A stretch of 64,000 nucleotides of DNA from Roseimicrobium gellanilyticum (GTDB taxonomy: Bacteria; Verrucomicrobiota; Verrucomicrobiia; Verrucomicrobiales; Verrucomicrobiaceae). The translations under genes and the position numbers were made by a program. Where the stretch lies: assembly GCF_003315205.1 (NCBI RefSeq), contig NZ_QNRR01000004.1, positions 372,001 to 436,000 on the forward strand, read 5' to 3'. The notes beneath the pieces were generated by a model. The model ran no database searches, was not told where the DNA came from, and worked only from the letters and a program-made list of their open reading frames with translations. Below, one piece after another: positions 50,999-59,560 of the stretch (its first letter is position 1; each line of letters starts with the position of its first letter).

Positions 50999-51050
50999 CA
51001 AGTCTTCAAGGAGGGAGTAAATCCCGCCGTCCCTCGCATCCACTCACCCC

Positions 51051-51506
51051 ATGCCCACGTTCCGCACCGAGTGCATCCTGGAGGCGTCGCCGCAGGCGTT
51101 GTTTGAGTTTCATAACAATCCGGCAAACCTGACGAAGGTCATGCCTCCGACGTCAAGACTGGTGGAGCTTCGCGCGGATGAGCGAGCCGTGGAAGGTGGT
51201 GTCATCGAGTTGCGCATGCGTGAGCTCGGCATCCTGCCCATGTGTTGGAAGTGCCGGTGGAAGCGCGTCGAGCCACCGCATTTGTTGGTGGATGAGATGA
51301 TGGAGGGACCCTTCAAAACATTCGTGCATCACCACCGCTTTGAAGTGATGGATAAAATGCGCACGAGAATGGTGGATGAAATCCACTACGCCTCTCGCGG
51401 CGGTTGGCTGGGCCACCTGTTTGGCATCACGCTGTTTCGCATCTACCTCACGATGATGTTCGCGTGGCGGAAGAGGAGGATGAGGGAGCTCTTCGGAGGA
51501 AGTTGA
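51051..51506 (+). CDS. SRPBCC-type ligand-binding protein
   Basis: A 151-residue protein of the START/SRPBCC shape: 'FRTECILEASPQALFEFHNN' followed by alternating strands, 'EMMEGPFKTFVHHHRFEVMD', and a long C-terminal amphipathic helix (FRIYLTMMFAWRKRRMRELF). Similar short proteins are annotated as cyclase/dehydrase or coenzyme Q-binding; the ligand is unknown. It is followed by an inverted repeat whose left arm begins at its stop codon. Confidence 0.8.
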   Translation: MPTFRTECILEASPQALFEFHNNPANLTKVMPPTSRLVELRADERAVEGGVIELRMRELGILPMCWKCRWKRVEPPHLLVDEMMEGPFKTFVHHHRFEVMDKMRTRMVDEIHYASRGGWLGHLFGITLFRIYLTMMFAWRKRRMRELFGGS

Positions 51507-51676
51507 TGGTCTATGGTTGATGGTTGATAGCCTGAAGGCTGTGGATGCAGAATCTGGTCGGCACTCAACGTGAAGTGCACCGCGCCATCAACGAGTGAGA
51601 GCTGTTAGTCTCAGAGCTCGCAGCAAACCAGCTTGAGCTTCTTCAGGCTATCAACTATCAACGATAGACCATCAAC
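51502..51676. repeat. 36-bp inverted repeat flanking about 100 bp
   Basis: GTTGATGGTCTATGGTTGAT ... GCCTGAAG at 51502-51536 and its complement at 51641-51676 agree at about 34 of 36 positions. The left arm overlaps the SRPBCC stop codon and the right arm ends four bases before the stop of the coiled-coil gene, so the element sits between two convergent genes, possibly as a bidirectional terminator. No other copy seen. Confidence 0.8.
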
Positions 51677-51920
51677 TCTTGGAAGCTTCAATCCACTCCA
51701 GCGCCTTCTGATAACTGGCCTGCTGCAGGAAGTGGCGCAGGCGTCCATCAAGCTGTGAACGCAGACGTTGATGTTCTGCATCGATGGCTTCAGAGACTCC
51801 ACGAAGCGCGGCAAGATGCGCCTCCGCATCGCGTTGGCGAAGCTCATGATCAGCGATCACCGCGAGCCGTTTTTTCAAAAGTTCGGCAAGCGTGTCAAGG
51901 GTGGGGGAGGCCGTGGACAT
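51672..51920 (-). CDS. Small coiled-coil protein of unknown function
   Basis: An 82-residue reading frame, mostly helical with heptad-like spacing of Leu/Ala (residues about 5-65) and no Cys or membrane segment: 'TLAELLKKRLAVIADHELRQ', 'RSQLDGRLRHFLQQ'. I recognise no family. Codon use matches neighbouring genes, which supports coding. It is divergent from dnaA. Confidence 0.5.
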   Translation of the reverse strand: MSTASPTLDTLAELLKKRLAVIADHELRQRDAEAHLAALRGVSEAIDAEHQRLRSQLDGRLRHFLQQASYQKALEWIEASKS

Positions 51921-52190
51921 GACTCAAGGAACCTCATTCCGCGCTGCATGCAAGGCTGCACAAGGCGTGGGGAATCACGAGCAAATCAGCAAGCCTTTTT
52001 TTTGAATTTTGACGCAAGGTGAAAGTTTGAAAAGAGTTTTCAAAATGTTCGAAGATTATCTTGTGACTTTCTCGAATGAGTCCTAAACGAGAGGGATGAA
52101 TTTCAAAAATTTCGCCGCCGGGGATTGTGTGAGGAAGGAAACAGAAGCGAAAGAGTTGAGCCCCGCGGAGTGAAATTCACGACATCAACA

Positions 52191-53723
52191 ATGCTTGCCA
52201 TGAGCACGTCCCGTCGTGATTCTGATCCCGAGGAGGAGGATGAACTTCTCCCTCTCAAATTCCCTGGCGTACCTGAGCCTGGCCCTGAAGTGAAGGCTTG
52301 GAAGAAGGCCGCTGTGGATCTGAGCGGAAAGATTGGTGCGTTGAGTTTTGATCGTTGGTTCTCCAAGGTCAGCATCGAGCGGCTTGATCCAGCACCAGTG
52401 GTGCTGCGAGTGCCGAACCTGATGCACCAGTACTGGATCGAAGAGCACTTCATGCAGCAGTTGTCTTCATCCATCGCTGAAGTGGCGGGAGGACATTGCG
52501 AGATCGAGTTCATGGTGGTTCCCGAGACACCAGTTGAGTCGCGGCCGCAGCTTCGCGAAGCCGCCCGCAGCATGGACCGCCGCCGTGAGGCACCTGCCGT
52601 CATTGAGGCAGGCGCGGATGAGCCGCTCTTCCGTGATGAGGCCCGCTTTGCGCGCAGCCTTTCGGATGCGGGTCTGAACCATCGCTTCTCCTTTGACTCC
52701 TTCGTCGTGGGTCCGAACTGCTCGTACTCGTTTGCCGCGGCCCGTGCCGTTGCGGAGAAGCCTGGAAAAACGTACAACCCACTTTTCCTGCACGGCTCCG
52801 TGGGTCTGGGCAAGACCCATCTCATGCAGGCCATCGGCCAGGAGATTCTGCGGAACAAGCCGCGCAAGGTGGTGCGCTATGTCACCAGCGAGGCTTTCAC
52901 GAATGAGTACATCGAGGCGGTGCGCCTCCACAAGGTCAATGCCTTCCGCCAGAAGTACCGCAAGGTGGATGTCCTCATGATCGATGACATCCAGTTCTTC
53001 GCGGGCAAAGGGGGCACTCAGGAGGAGGTGTTCCACACCTTCAATGACCTGTTCAATTCCTTCAAGCAGATCATCCTCACGAGCGACCGCGCACCGAGTG
53101 AGATCAAGAACCTGGAAGAGCGCCTCGTCTCCCGCTTTGAGTGGGGGATGACGACCATGATCGAGTCCCCCGATGTGGAGACACGCACGGCGATTCTGCG
53201 TCAGAAGATTCGCGACTGGTCCGTGCCGGTGGAGGATTGGGTGCTGACGCATCTGGCGGACAACATCCGCACGAACGTCCGTCGTCTGGAAGGCGCGCTC
53301 ATGCGCGTGGCGGGTCACCTTTCCCTCTCATCTTCTCCGGGGGACCGCAGCAAGCCCACTGAGACTGCGCTCACCAAGGAGACGCTCAACAGCCTGTTGG
53401 CTGACATCCTGGAGGAGCCTGCCACCGGGATGATCACCATCGACATCATCCAGAAGGTGGTGGCCGAGCACTACGACATCCGGCTCGCGGACATGAACAG
53501 CAAACGGCGCCCGGCAAACATCGCCCTGCCGCGCCAGATTGCCATGTATCTGGCCCGCCAGCTCACCAAGTCTCCGTTCAAGGAGATTGGCGACGCCTTT
53601 GGAGGGAAAGACCACGGCACCATCATCCACGCCTGCAAAACCATCACCCAGCGCATTGCTGAAAGTGAGGAGTTCCGCCAGCAGGTGGCTGCTGTTACGG
53701 ACTTGATTCGCAAGGCCGTGTAG
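52191..53723 (+). CDS. dnaA: Chromosomal replication initiator DnaA
   Basis: A 510-residue protein. The N-terminal domain (W-x-x-W-F-S-K-V region, 'LSFDRWFSKVSIERLDPAPV') is followed by a linker, then the AAA+ domain with Walker A G-S-V-G-L-G-K-T-H and Walker B V-L-M-I-D-D-I-Q-F-F. The C-terminal domain IV carries the DNA-binding signature G-K-D-H-G-T-I-I-H-A-C. It binds origin boxes and recruits the helicase. The start is uncertain: ATG 52191 or 52200 look best, as a TTG at 52125 would add residues lacking family character. The 5' region (52000-52090) is notably AT-rich. dnaN follows after 527 bp. Confidence 0.96.
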   Translation: MLAMSTSRRDSDPEEEDELLPLKFPGVPEPGPEVKAWKKAAVDLSGKIGALSFDRWFSKVSIERLDPAPVVLRVPNLMHQYWIEEHFMQQLSSSIAEVAGGHCEIEFMVVPETPVESRPQLREAARSMDRRREAPAVIEAGADEPLFRDEARFARSLSDAGLNHRFSFDSFVVGPNCSYSFAAARAVAEKPGKTYNPLFLHGSVGLGKTHLMQAIGQEILRNKPRKVVRYVTSEAFTNEYIEAVRLHKVNAFRQKYRKVDVLMIDDIQFFAGKGGTQEEVFHTFNDLFNSFKQIILTSDRAPSEIKNLEERLVSRFEWGMTTMIESPDVETRTAILRQKIRDWSVPVEDWVLTHLADNIRTNVRRLEGALMRVAGHLSLSSSPGDRSKPTETALTKETLNSLLADILEEPATGMITIDIIQKVVAEHYDIRLADMNSKRRPANIALPRQIAMYLARQLTKSPFKEIGDAFGGKDHGTIIHACKTITQRIAESEEFRQQVAAVTDLIRKAV

Positions 53724-53813
53724 GGTGTTGCCCCGGAAAAAATGAAACCCTGCTCCTCAGCAGAGAGGAGTGGGGGAGGCCCGCGTGAATACCCGACAGA
53801 TCCCGACGCTGTG

Positions 53814-54002
53814 ACGCGCAGCGTCCTTGGACTGCGGCAGCCTGCTGCCGCTTTCCCAAGTGCAGCCTGCTGCACGCTCCACCGCGACGAAGTCGCCAAG
53901 TCTTCAGGACGTGTTGCCTCACGTGTGCATGTCACCATCGCCACAGCAGGCTGTGGACTCTTCAAAGCGGCAGCAGGCTGCTGCAGTCCAAGGCCTTCGG
54001 CA
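53814..54002. repeat. Long inverted repeat, family B, copy 3
   Basis: CCTTGGACTGCGGCAGCCTG (from 53825) ... CTGCCGCTTT and the mirror AAAGCGGCAGCAGGCTGCTG CAGTCCAAGG (53964-53993). The inner GTGCAGCCTGCTGCAC and GCGACGAAGTCGCCAAG elements are shared with copies 1 and 2, at about the same spacing. Copy 3 has shorter outer arms. Confidence 0.9.
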
Positions 54003-54218
54003 CAGCGTCTCGATCAATCGCTGACATTCGTGCGGCTGCTACCCCCAAACCACCCTCCCTCCACTCCCGGCTTTCAACCGGCAAAACGGGTCAAAATTGA
54101 CTCCTCCCGTTGCTTGAAACTCTTCGGGTTAGCAGCCATGGGGTGCGGTGGCGTGGGTCGGGAGGATAATCCTTTAGACAGCCGGACGATTTCCGCCATT
54201 ATGCTTGCTTAATTTTGG

Positions 54219-54235
54219 CCTCTCGCTAAGAGAGG
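54219..54235 (+). promoter_or_regulatory. Leader hairpin upstream of dnaN
   Basis: CCTCTC (54219-54224), loop GCTAA, GAGAGG (54230-54235): a perfect 6-bp stem 15 bases before the dnaN start, close to where ribosomes must bind. It might affect translation or stability; no direct evidence. Confidence 0.4.
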
Positions 54236-54250
54236 TACGCAAGTCCGATC

Positions 54251-55348
54251 ATGAAATTCTCGATCAGCAAGGAAGCCTATCTCAGCGCCCTCCAGCAGGT
54301 GCAACACGTCGTCAGCACACGCACCACGCTGCCGATTTTGTCCAACGTTCTCATCAAGGCGGGCAAGGGCGAGCTCCTTTTTGCCACAACGGACTTGGAC
54401 GTGGGCATCAGCGGCACCGTGAAGGCCGAGGTGGAGGAGGGGGGCGCGACCACGCTGCCTGCCCGCCGCCTCGCCACCATTGTGCGTGAGCTCCCCGCGG
54501 ATGAAGTCGATGTCTCCGTGGACGAAAAGAACGTGGCTCACATCCGCAGCGGCCCGAGTTCCTTCAAGCTCATGGGACTGGCCCACGATGAGTTCCCTCC
54601 GCTCCCGACCTTCAACGATGCCCGCGAGTTCAAGCTCGAGCAGCGCGTGCTCAAGGAGTGCCTGCGCAAAACTTCCTACGCCATCTCCACGGACGAGACT
54701 CGCTATGTGCTGAATGGCATCCTCTGCTCCTTCCGTGACAACATGCTGACCATGGTCGCTACGGACGGACGCCGCCTCGCGATGGTGGAGCAGGAGCTTG
54801 AGTTTCCCCAGAGCCATGAGGGTGACATCATCATCCCGACCAAGGCGGTGAATGAGATCCAGCGCCTCCTCGGAGACGAGGGTGAGGTCACCCTGAAGGT
54901 GGCTTCCGGCCAGGTGGGCTTTGATCTTGGAAACTATTTCCTCGCCAGCAAGTTGATCGAAGGGAACTACCCGAACTACCGCCAGGTGATTCCAGGAGAA
55001 AGCAAGGAACGTATCACACTCGAGCGCGAGCCCCTGCTCAGGACGCTGGCTCGTGTGTCGCTGCTCCTCAGCGACAAGTCGAACTCGGTGAAGCTCCACT
55101 TTTCCAAGGACAATCTCGAAGTGGTCGCCAACTCGCCAGACGTCGGTGAGGCCCGTGAAAGCGTGGCCATCAGCTACAAGGGCGTGGACATGACGGTCGC
55201 CTTCAATCCGGAATTCCTCATGGCACCCCTGCGCAATCTGCTGAGCGATGAAGTACACCTTCACCTCATTGACGAAATCAGCCCGGGTGTGATTAAGAGT
55301 GGCAGCAGCTTCCTGTATGTCCTCATGCCCATGCGTGTGAACTCCTGA
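54251..55348 (+). CDS. dnaN: DNA polymerase III beta subunit (sliding clamp)
   Basis: A 365-residue protein with the three-domain beta-clamp layout. Recognisable pieces include 'KFSISKEAYLSALQQVQHVV' at the start, 'TTLPILSNVLIKAGKGELLF' , 'RYVLNGILCSFRDNMLTMVA' in domain 2 and the C-terminal 'LMPMRVNS' (family M-P-M/L-R-hydrophobic). It encircles DNA and tethers polymerases. Gene order dnaA-dnaN is the usual one. Confidence 0.96.
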   Translation: MKFSISKEAYLSALQQVQHVVSTRTTLPILSNVLIKAGKGELLFATTDLDVGISGTVKAEVEEGGATTLPARRLATIVRELPADEVDVSVDEKNVAHIRSGPSSFKLMGLAHDEFPPLPTFNDAREFKLEQRVLKECLRKTSYAISTDETRYVLNGILCSFRDNMLTMVATDGRRLAMVEQELEFPQSHEGDIIIPTKAVNEIQRLLGDEGEVTLKVASGQVGFDLGNYFLASKLIEGNYPNYRQVIPGESKERITLEREPLLRTLARVSLLLSDKSNSVKLHFSKDNLEVVANSPDVGEARESVAISYKGVDMTVAFNPEFLMAPLRNLLSDEVHLHLIDEISPGVIKSGSSFLYVLMPMRVNS

Positions 55349-55362
55349 CCCCCCTTTCTCCC

Positions 55363-55851
55363 ATGAAACACATCAACCTCCTGCGTTTCCTCGGTGCCGC
55401 CGTTTGCGTGACTTTCGCAAGCTGCGAGTCCACCTGGCCCTACGGTGCGTCTGACACGGAAAGCCGTCGTGGTGCCGGTTACTCGCTGGACAACCCGCCC
55501 TCCAGCCAGTCGCGTTACCTGCAGGGGCCTGCCAGCACGACATCCCCTGGTGCGGCCACCACGACCACCCAGACCACGGAGACGACGACTACCACGCCTC
55601 CTCCGGACTCGGTGCAGCCTTCCACGACCACGACGACCACCACCACGGAAACTCTTCCGCAGCCTCCGCCCCCGCCGACGACCACCACGACGGCTCCGGC
55701 GAGCTACGGCTCCCCGGTCCCTGGCCGCAAAGGCTTCGTCTATCCCCCCGGTTCCGACCAGAAGCCGGAGAACATGGTGGACGTGCGTGACTTCACCCCC
55801 GGCCAGAAGGTCCGCGACCCACGCACGGGCAAGGTCTTCCTGGTGCCTTGA
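55363..55851 (+). CDS. Thr/Pro-rich lipoprotein of unknown function
   Basis: A 162-residue protein. The N-terminus has a signal peptide with lipobox F-A-S-C (Cys about residue 21). The middle (about 60-115) is almost entirely Thr and Pro with long Thr runs, a probable disordered cell-wall or surface spacer. The C-terminal block 'GRKGFVYPPGSDQKPENMVD' ... 'PGQKVRDPRTGKVFLVP' is folded-looking, with K-V-R-D-P at the end; I recall similar tails on small verrucomicrobial lipoproteins. Ends in a strong terminator at 55886. Follows dnaN by 14 bp. Confidence 0.7.
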   Translation: MKHINLLRFLGAAVCVTFASCESTWPYGASDTESRRGAGYSLDNPPSSQSRYLQGPASTTSPGAATTTTQTTETTTTTPPPDSVQPSTTTTTTTTETLPQPPPPPTTTTTAPASYGSPVPGRKGFVYPPGSDQKPENMVDVRDFTPGQKVRDPRTGKVFLVP

Positions 55852-55885
55852 TTCTCCACCAGAGTTGATGCTTCTTTGACCCTCG

Positions 55886-55917
55886 GGCGCGTTGGCATCC
55901 CAACGCGCCTTTTCTTT
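55886..55917 (+). terminator. Rho-independent terminator after the lipoprotein gene
   Basis: GGCGCGTTGG (55886-55895) pairs with CCAACGCGCC (55900-55909), a 10-bp perfect stem with loop CATC, followed by TTTTCTTT. Confidence 0.9.
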
Positions 55918-55927
55918 CCTTCCCTGC

Positions 55928-56809
55928 GTGTCCATCGTGAATTCCCGCTTTCCTGAACGTGTGGCCATCCTGGCGCCCGGCCTCCTCGGAGGCTCGCTGC
56001 TGCGTGCCCTGCGGGAGCGCTGTGAGGGCATCCACCTGCGCGTGTGGGCGCGGCGTGAGGAGGCGGCCCAGCAGGTGGGGAAGGCAGGTATCGCCGACCT
56101 CGCCACCACGGATCTGAATGAGGCCGTTTCCGGTGCAGATTTCATCGTCCTGTGCATGCCGGTGGAGCACATGGCAGCGATTGCCAGGCAGCTTGTGAAG
56201 GCGCCCGTGAGCCCCGGCTGCGTGGTCACGGATGTGGGCAGTGTGAAGACGAGCGTGGTCTTCGCCCTGGAACAGATTTTTGCCGCCAGCCCCCTTCATT
56301 TCCTTGGCAGCCATCCCATGGCAGGCTCGGAGAAGGCGGGCTTTGAAGTATCTCGCGCTGACCTTTTCGAGGGCGCGAGCTGCCTGCTCACCCCCACCTT
56401 GCTCACAGACGCCTCCGCCCTGCAGGTCACTCGTGCCGTTTGGGAAAAGGTCGGGTGTCATCTCCGCGAGATTTCGCCGGAGGACCATGACCGCATCGTG
56501 GCCCGCGTCAGCCACATGCCGCACCTCGCGGCAGCCGTCGTGACCCTGGCGGCCCTCCATGACCACAAGGATGCGGCCTCCTGCATCGGCAATGGCTTCC
56601 GGGATACGACCCGTGTGGCCGCTGGCGACCCCGAGCTGTGGCGCGGCATTGTGGCGGAGAACCGGGCCGAGGTCCTGGCAGCGCTCACCGAGGCGCGGGA
56701 CCGTTTCAATGAACTGCTTGCGATGCTGGAGAAGATGGATGACAAAGCTCTTCGCCATTTCCTTCACGAGGCCCAACTCCTCCGCCAGAGCGTGCCTGCC
56801 AGTCCCTGA
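55928..56809 (+). CDS. tyrA: Prephenate dehydrogenase
   Basis: A 293-residue NAD-binding enzyme: 'RVAILAPGLLGGSLLRALRE' gives the G-x-G-x-x-G-like Rossmann start (here P-G-L-L-G-G-S), 'LGSHPMAGSEKAGF' is the TyrA substrate motif, and 'SHMPHLAAA' and 'GFRDTTRVAAGDPELWRGI' are characteristic of the C-terminal helical domain. It makes hydroxyphenylpyruvate for tyrosine. The start must be a GTG: 55928 or 55937, as the open frame further upstream runs through the terminator. Next gene aroA starts three bases after its stop, so these aromatic genes are one operon. Confidence 0.9.
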   Translation: MSIVNSRFPERVAILAPGLLGGSLLRALRERCEGIHLRVWARREEAAQQVGKAGIADLATTDLNEAVSGADFIVLCMPVEHMAAIARQLVKAPVSPGCVVTDVGSVKTSVVFALEQIFAASPLHFLGSHPMAGSEKAGFEVSRADLFEGASCLLTPTLLTDASALQVTRAVWEKVGCHLREISPEDHDRIVARVSHMPHLAAAVVTLAALHDHKDAASCIGNGFRDTTRVAAGDPELWRGIVAENRAEVLAALTEARDRFNELLAMLEKMDDKALRHFLHEAQLLRQSVPASP

Positions 56810-56812
56810 ATC

Positions 56813-58201
56813 ATGTCCCAGATCAAAGTCCGCAAACTCAAGCACATCCCTTCCGAAATCACCGTCCCGGGAGACAAGAGCATCAGCCACCGGTCGGTGA
56901 TGTTCGCCGGTCTGTGTGAGGGCACGACTGTCATTGAGAACTTTCTTCCGAGCGAAGACTGCCTCTGCTCCCTGTCTGCCATGCAGGCCATGGGGGCGGA
57001 GTGCGAAGTGCTGGAGACGGATGGCCGTGGCAAGCCAGTGAAACTGGCCGTCACCGGACACGGCATGAAGCTGAAGGCGCCTGCCGCTCCGATTGATTGC
57101 GGAAATTCAGGCACCACCATGCGTCTCATGTCCGGCATCCTCGCCGCACAGCGCTTCAATACCACCATGACCGGTGACGAGAGTCTTTCGCGCCGCCCCA
57201 TGAAGCGTGTGGCGGACCCGCTGGCGCTCATGGGTGCCAAGGTGACAGGGCAGGGGGACAAGATTTGTGCGCCCATCACGGTGCACGGTGGTGACTTGAA
57301 TGCCATCACCTACACCCTCCCCATGGCCAGTGCCCAGGTGAAAAGCGCCGTGCTTCTCGCCGGGTGGAACACGCAGGGCAAAACCTCCGTGGTGGAGCCC
57401 GCTGTGACCCGCGACCACACCGAGCGCCTGCTCGCCCACTTCGGGGTGAAGGTGGTGCGCGATGGCAATACCGTGAGCATCTACGGTGGCCAGAAACCCG
57501 AGGCAAAGGACCTCTACGTCCCGGGAGACATCTCCAGCGCGGCCTTTTGGATGGTGGCCGCCGCTGCCACACCCGGAGCCCAGTTGATCCTCAAGGACGT
57601 GGGCCTCAATCCCACCCGCACCGGCATTCTCAATGTGCTCGTCCGCATGGGCGCGCAAATCAGCGACAACGTGAACTACGCCGAAGGCGAACCTCGCGGC
57701 AACGTGGTGATTCACGGTGGTGAGCTGAATGCAACCGTGATCGGTGGCGATGAAATCCCGAACGTGATCGATGAACTGCCCATCCTCGCGGTGGCTGCGG
57801 CGCTGGCGCGTGGCACCACCATCATCAAGGACGCCAAAGAGCTTCGCGTGAAGGAGACGGACCGCATCTCCGCTGTGGCGCAGAACCTCCGCCTCATGGG
57901 CGTGCCCGTGCAGGAGTTCGAAGATGGCATGGAAATCACCGGCGGCATGGAGCTGACAGGTACCACGCTGACCAGCTATGGTGACCATCGTATTGCCATG
58001 GCCTTCGCGATCGCAGGTCTCTATGCCGAGGGGGTGACCACCATTGAGGACACCGAGTGCATTTCCACTTCCTATCCCGGATTCGAGCGGGACCTGGCGC
58101 TCTTTCTCAATGAGCCCCGGTTCCCCGATGAGTCCACGCCGGTGATCAACCGGGTGCCGCATGAAGTGGGTGAGCGTCTTTCCTCGCAGGACCCATCATG
58201 A
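56813..58201 (+). CDS. aroA: 3-phosphoshikimate 1-carboxyvinyltransferase (EPSP synthase)
   Basis: A 462-residue protein with the EPSPS hallmarks: V-P-G-D-K-S-I-S-H-R-S-V-M (about residues 20-32), 'DCGNSGTTMRLMSGILAAQR' (about 96-115), 'PGDISSAAFWMVAAA', 'RVKETDRISAVAQNLRLMG' and 'TSYGDHRIAMAFAIAGL'. It joins shikimate-3-phosphate and phosphoenolpyruvate. The stop shares ATGA with the start of cmk. Confidence 0.96.
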   Translation: MSQIKVRKLKHIPSEITVPGDKSISHRSVMFAGLCEGTTVIENFLPSEDCLCSLSAMQAMGAECEVLETDGRGKPVKLAVTGHGMKLKAPAAPIDCGNSGTTMRLMSGILAAQRFNTTMTGDESLSRRPMKRVADPLALMGAKVTGQGDKICAPITVHGGDLNAITYTLPMASAQVKSAVLLAGWNTQGKTSVVEPAVTRDHTERLLAHFGVKVVRDGNTVSIYGGQKPEAKDLYVPGDISSAAFWMVAAAATPGAQLILKDVGLNPTRTGILNVLVRMGAQISDNVNYAEGEPRGNVVIHGGELNATVIGGDEIPNVIDELPILAVAAALARGTTIIKDAKELRVKETDRISAVAQNLRLMGVPVQEFEDGMEITGGMELTGTTLTSYGDHRIAMAFAIAGLYAEGVTTIEDTECISTSYPGFERDLALFLNEPRFPDESTPVINRVPHEVGERLSSQDPS

Positions 58202-58854
58202 GCAGCGCTCCCCAGGTCATTGCCATGGATGGCCCCGCAGCCTCCGGCAAGAGCAGTGTGGCACGTGAAGTGGCTGCGAAGCTCGGCTGGATCTATGTGA
58301 ACACGGGCAACATGTACCGCGCAGCCACTTGGGCTGTGGTCGAGTCCGGTACCAATCCCGAAGACGAAGCCGCCGTACTCGCCGTGGTGCAGGGGACCGA
58401 TTTCCAGTGCACCGTGGAAGGCGGCCGCAGCGTCATTCGCGTGAATGGCGCGGACGTGGAGTTACAGCTCAACTCGGAGTCCGTGAACCGCGGTGTGTCC
58501 TATGTGGCGAAGATTCCGCAGGTGCGCGAGATCCTCGTAGCCATGCAACGCGATGTGGGTCACACCCATCCCTCCGTCATGGAAGGTCGCGATATCGGCA
58601 CCGTGGTATTCCCGGATGCGCTGGTGAAGTTTTACATCGATGCGAGCGAGGAAGTGCGTGCGAAGCGCCGCGGGCTGCAGGGCCATGCGGATAGCGTGGG
58701 TGAGCGTGACCGCATTGACTCCACCCGCAAAGTCGCGCCGCTGACGGCTGCGGCGGATGCCGTGGTGGTGGACAGCTCGGAAATGACGCTGGCGCAGGTG
58801 GTGGCACGAATCATGGAACTGCTCCATGAGCGTGGCGTGACTGCTGCTGCATGA
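58198..58854 (+). CDS. cmk: Cytidylate kinase
   Basis: A 218-residue P-loop kinase. 'AMDGPAASGKSSVAREVAAK' is the Walker A region, 'LGWIYVNTGNMYRAATW' the CMP-binding part, and 'VMEGRDIGTVVFPDALVKFY' the conserved G-R-D-I-G-T-V-V-F-P block. It phosphorylates CMP/dCMP. ATG 58198 overlaps aroA by four bases (coupled). aroA-cmk adjacency is common in bacteria. Confidence 0.95.
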   Translation: MSSAPQVIAMDGPAASGKSSVAREVAAKLGWIYVNTGNMYRAATWAVVESGTNPEDEAAVLAVVQGTDFQCTVEGGRSVIRVNGADVELQLNSESVNRGVSYVAKIPQVREILVAMQRDVGHTHPSVMEGRDIGTVVFPDALVKFYIDASEEVRAKRRGLQGHADSVGERDRIDSTRKVAPLTAAADAVVVDSSEMTLAQVVARIMELLHERGVTAAA

Positions 58855-58875
58855 ACGACAAATTCACTGCGGCAC

Positions 58876-59493
58876 ATGAAGCTGAGCTACTGGTTCTTTT
58901 ACAGCCTCGCGAAGATGCTCGCGCGGGGCTTCTACAACTACCGCGTTGTGGGCGACCCCACCCAGTTGCAGCGGCCGGAGGGTGTGCTGGTGGTGAGCAA
59001 CCACGAGAGCTTCTTTGACCCGCCCATCGTGGGCATCGCGTTTGATCAGGAGCTGCATTACCTCGCCAGAAAGTCCCTCTTCAACAATCCCATTGCAGGC
59101 ACGCTCTACCGTGAACTGAATTCCATTCCCGTCGATCAAGAGCGCCCGGACATGACCAGCCTGAAGACCGTGATCCGCACTCTGAAACAGGGGGGCAAGG
59201 TACTGGTCTTCCCCGAGGGCTCCCGTACACTCGACGGGGACATGCTTCCCGGTGAACCTGGGGTGGGTTTGATCGTCGCCAAGGCCGGCGTGCCCGTGCT
59301 TCCTGTGCGTATTTTTGGCGCACGCAAAGCCCTGCCTCGTGGCGGTTCCTTTCCACAGCCCTCGGACATCACACTCGTCATTGGCCAGTTGTGGCACTAC
59401 GACCCCACGGCCTATGGCGATGCCGAGGGCAAGGATTTGTACCGGCGCATCAGCCAGGACTTGATGGCGCAGGTGGCGGACTTGCGGGCGTAG
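58876..59493 (+). CDS. plsC: 1-acyl-sn-glycerol-3-phosphate acyltransferase
   Basis: A 205-residue acyltransferase. Motif I is S-N-H-E-S-F-F-D (His/Asp pair, H-x4-D), and motif III is F-P-E-G-S-R-T; 'KSLFNNPIAGTLYRELNSIP' is the usual acceptor region. It acylates lysophosphatidic acid at the inner membrane. Short version typical of bacteria. Located 21 bp after cmk; cmk-plsC is a common arrangement. Confidence 0.92.
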   Translation: MKLSYWFFYSLAKMLARGFYNYRVVGDPTQLQRPEGVLVVSNHESFFDPPIVGIAFDQELHYLARKSLFNNPIAGTLYRELNSIPVDQERPDMTSLKTVIRTLKQGGKVLVFPEGSRTLDGDMLPGEPGVGLIVAKAGVPVLPVRIFGARKALPRGGSFPQPSDITLVIGQLWHYDPTAYGDAEGKDLYRRISQDLMAQVADLRA

Positions 59494-59560
59494 GTGGAGC
59501 CCTGCGCTGCTGAGGCCGCTGGCGGCTGATGTCGTACTGCATTGGTGTTCGTGTAAATAG

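Larger units (their letters stand above)
53724..54250. other. dnaA-dnaN intergenic region
   Basis: About 530 bp with no gene. It holds family B copy 3 (53814-54002) and, near its end, a leader hairpin (54219-54235) before dnaN. A possible promoter is TTAGAC (around 54173) with CATTAT 17 bases later. I looked for TTATCCACA-type DnaA boxes and found none that are convincing, so it is not called an origin. Confidence 0.5.

Noticed and set aside
52000-52190. Replication origin upstream of dnaA
   Set aside because: The stretch is AT-rich but has no convincing cluster of DnaA boxes; a single TTATCTTGT is too weak.
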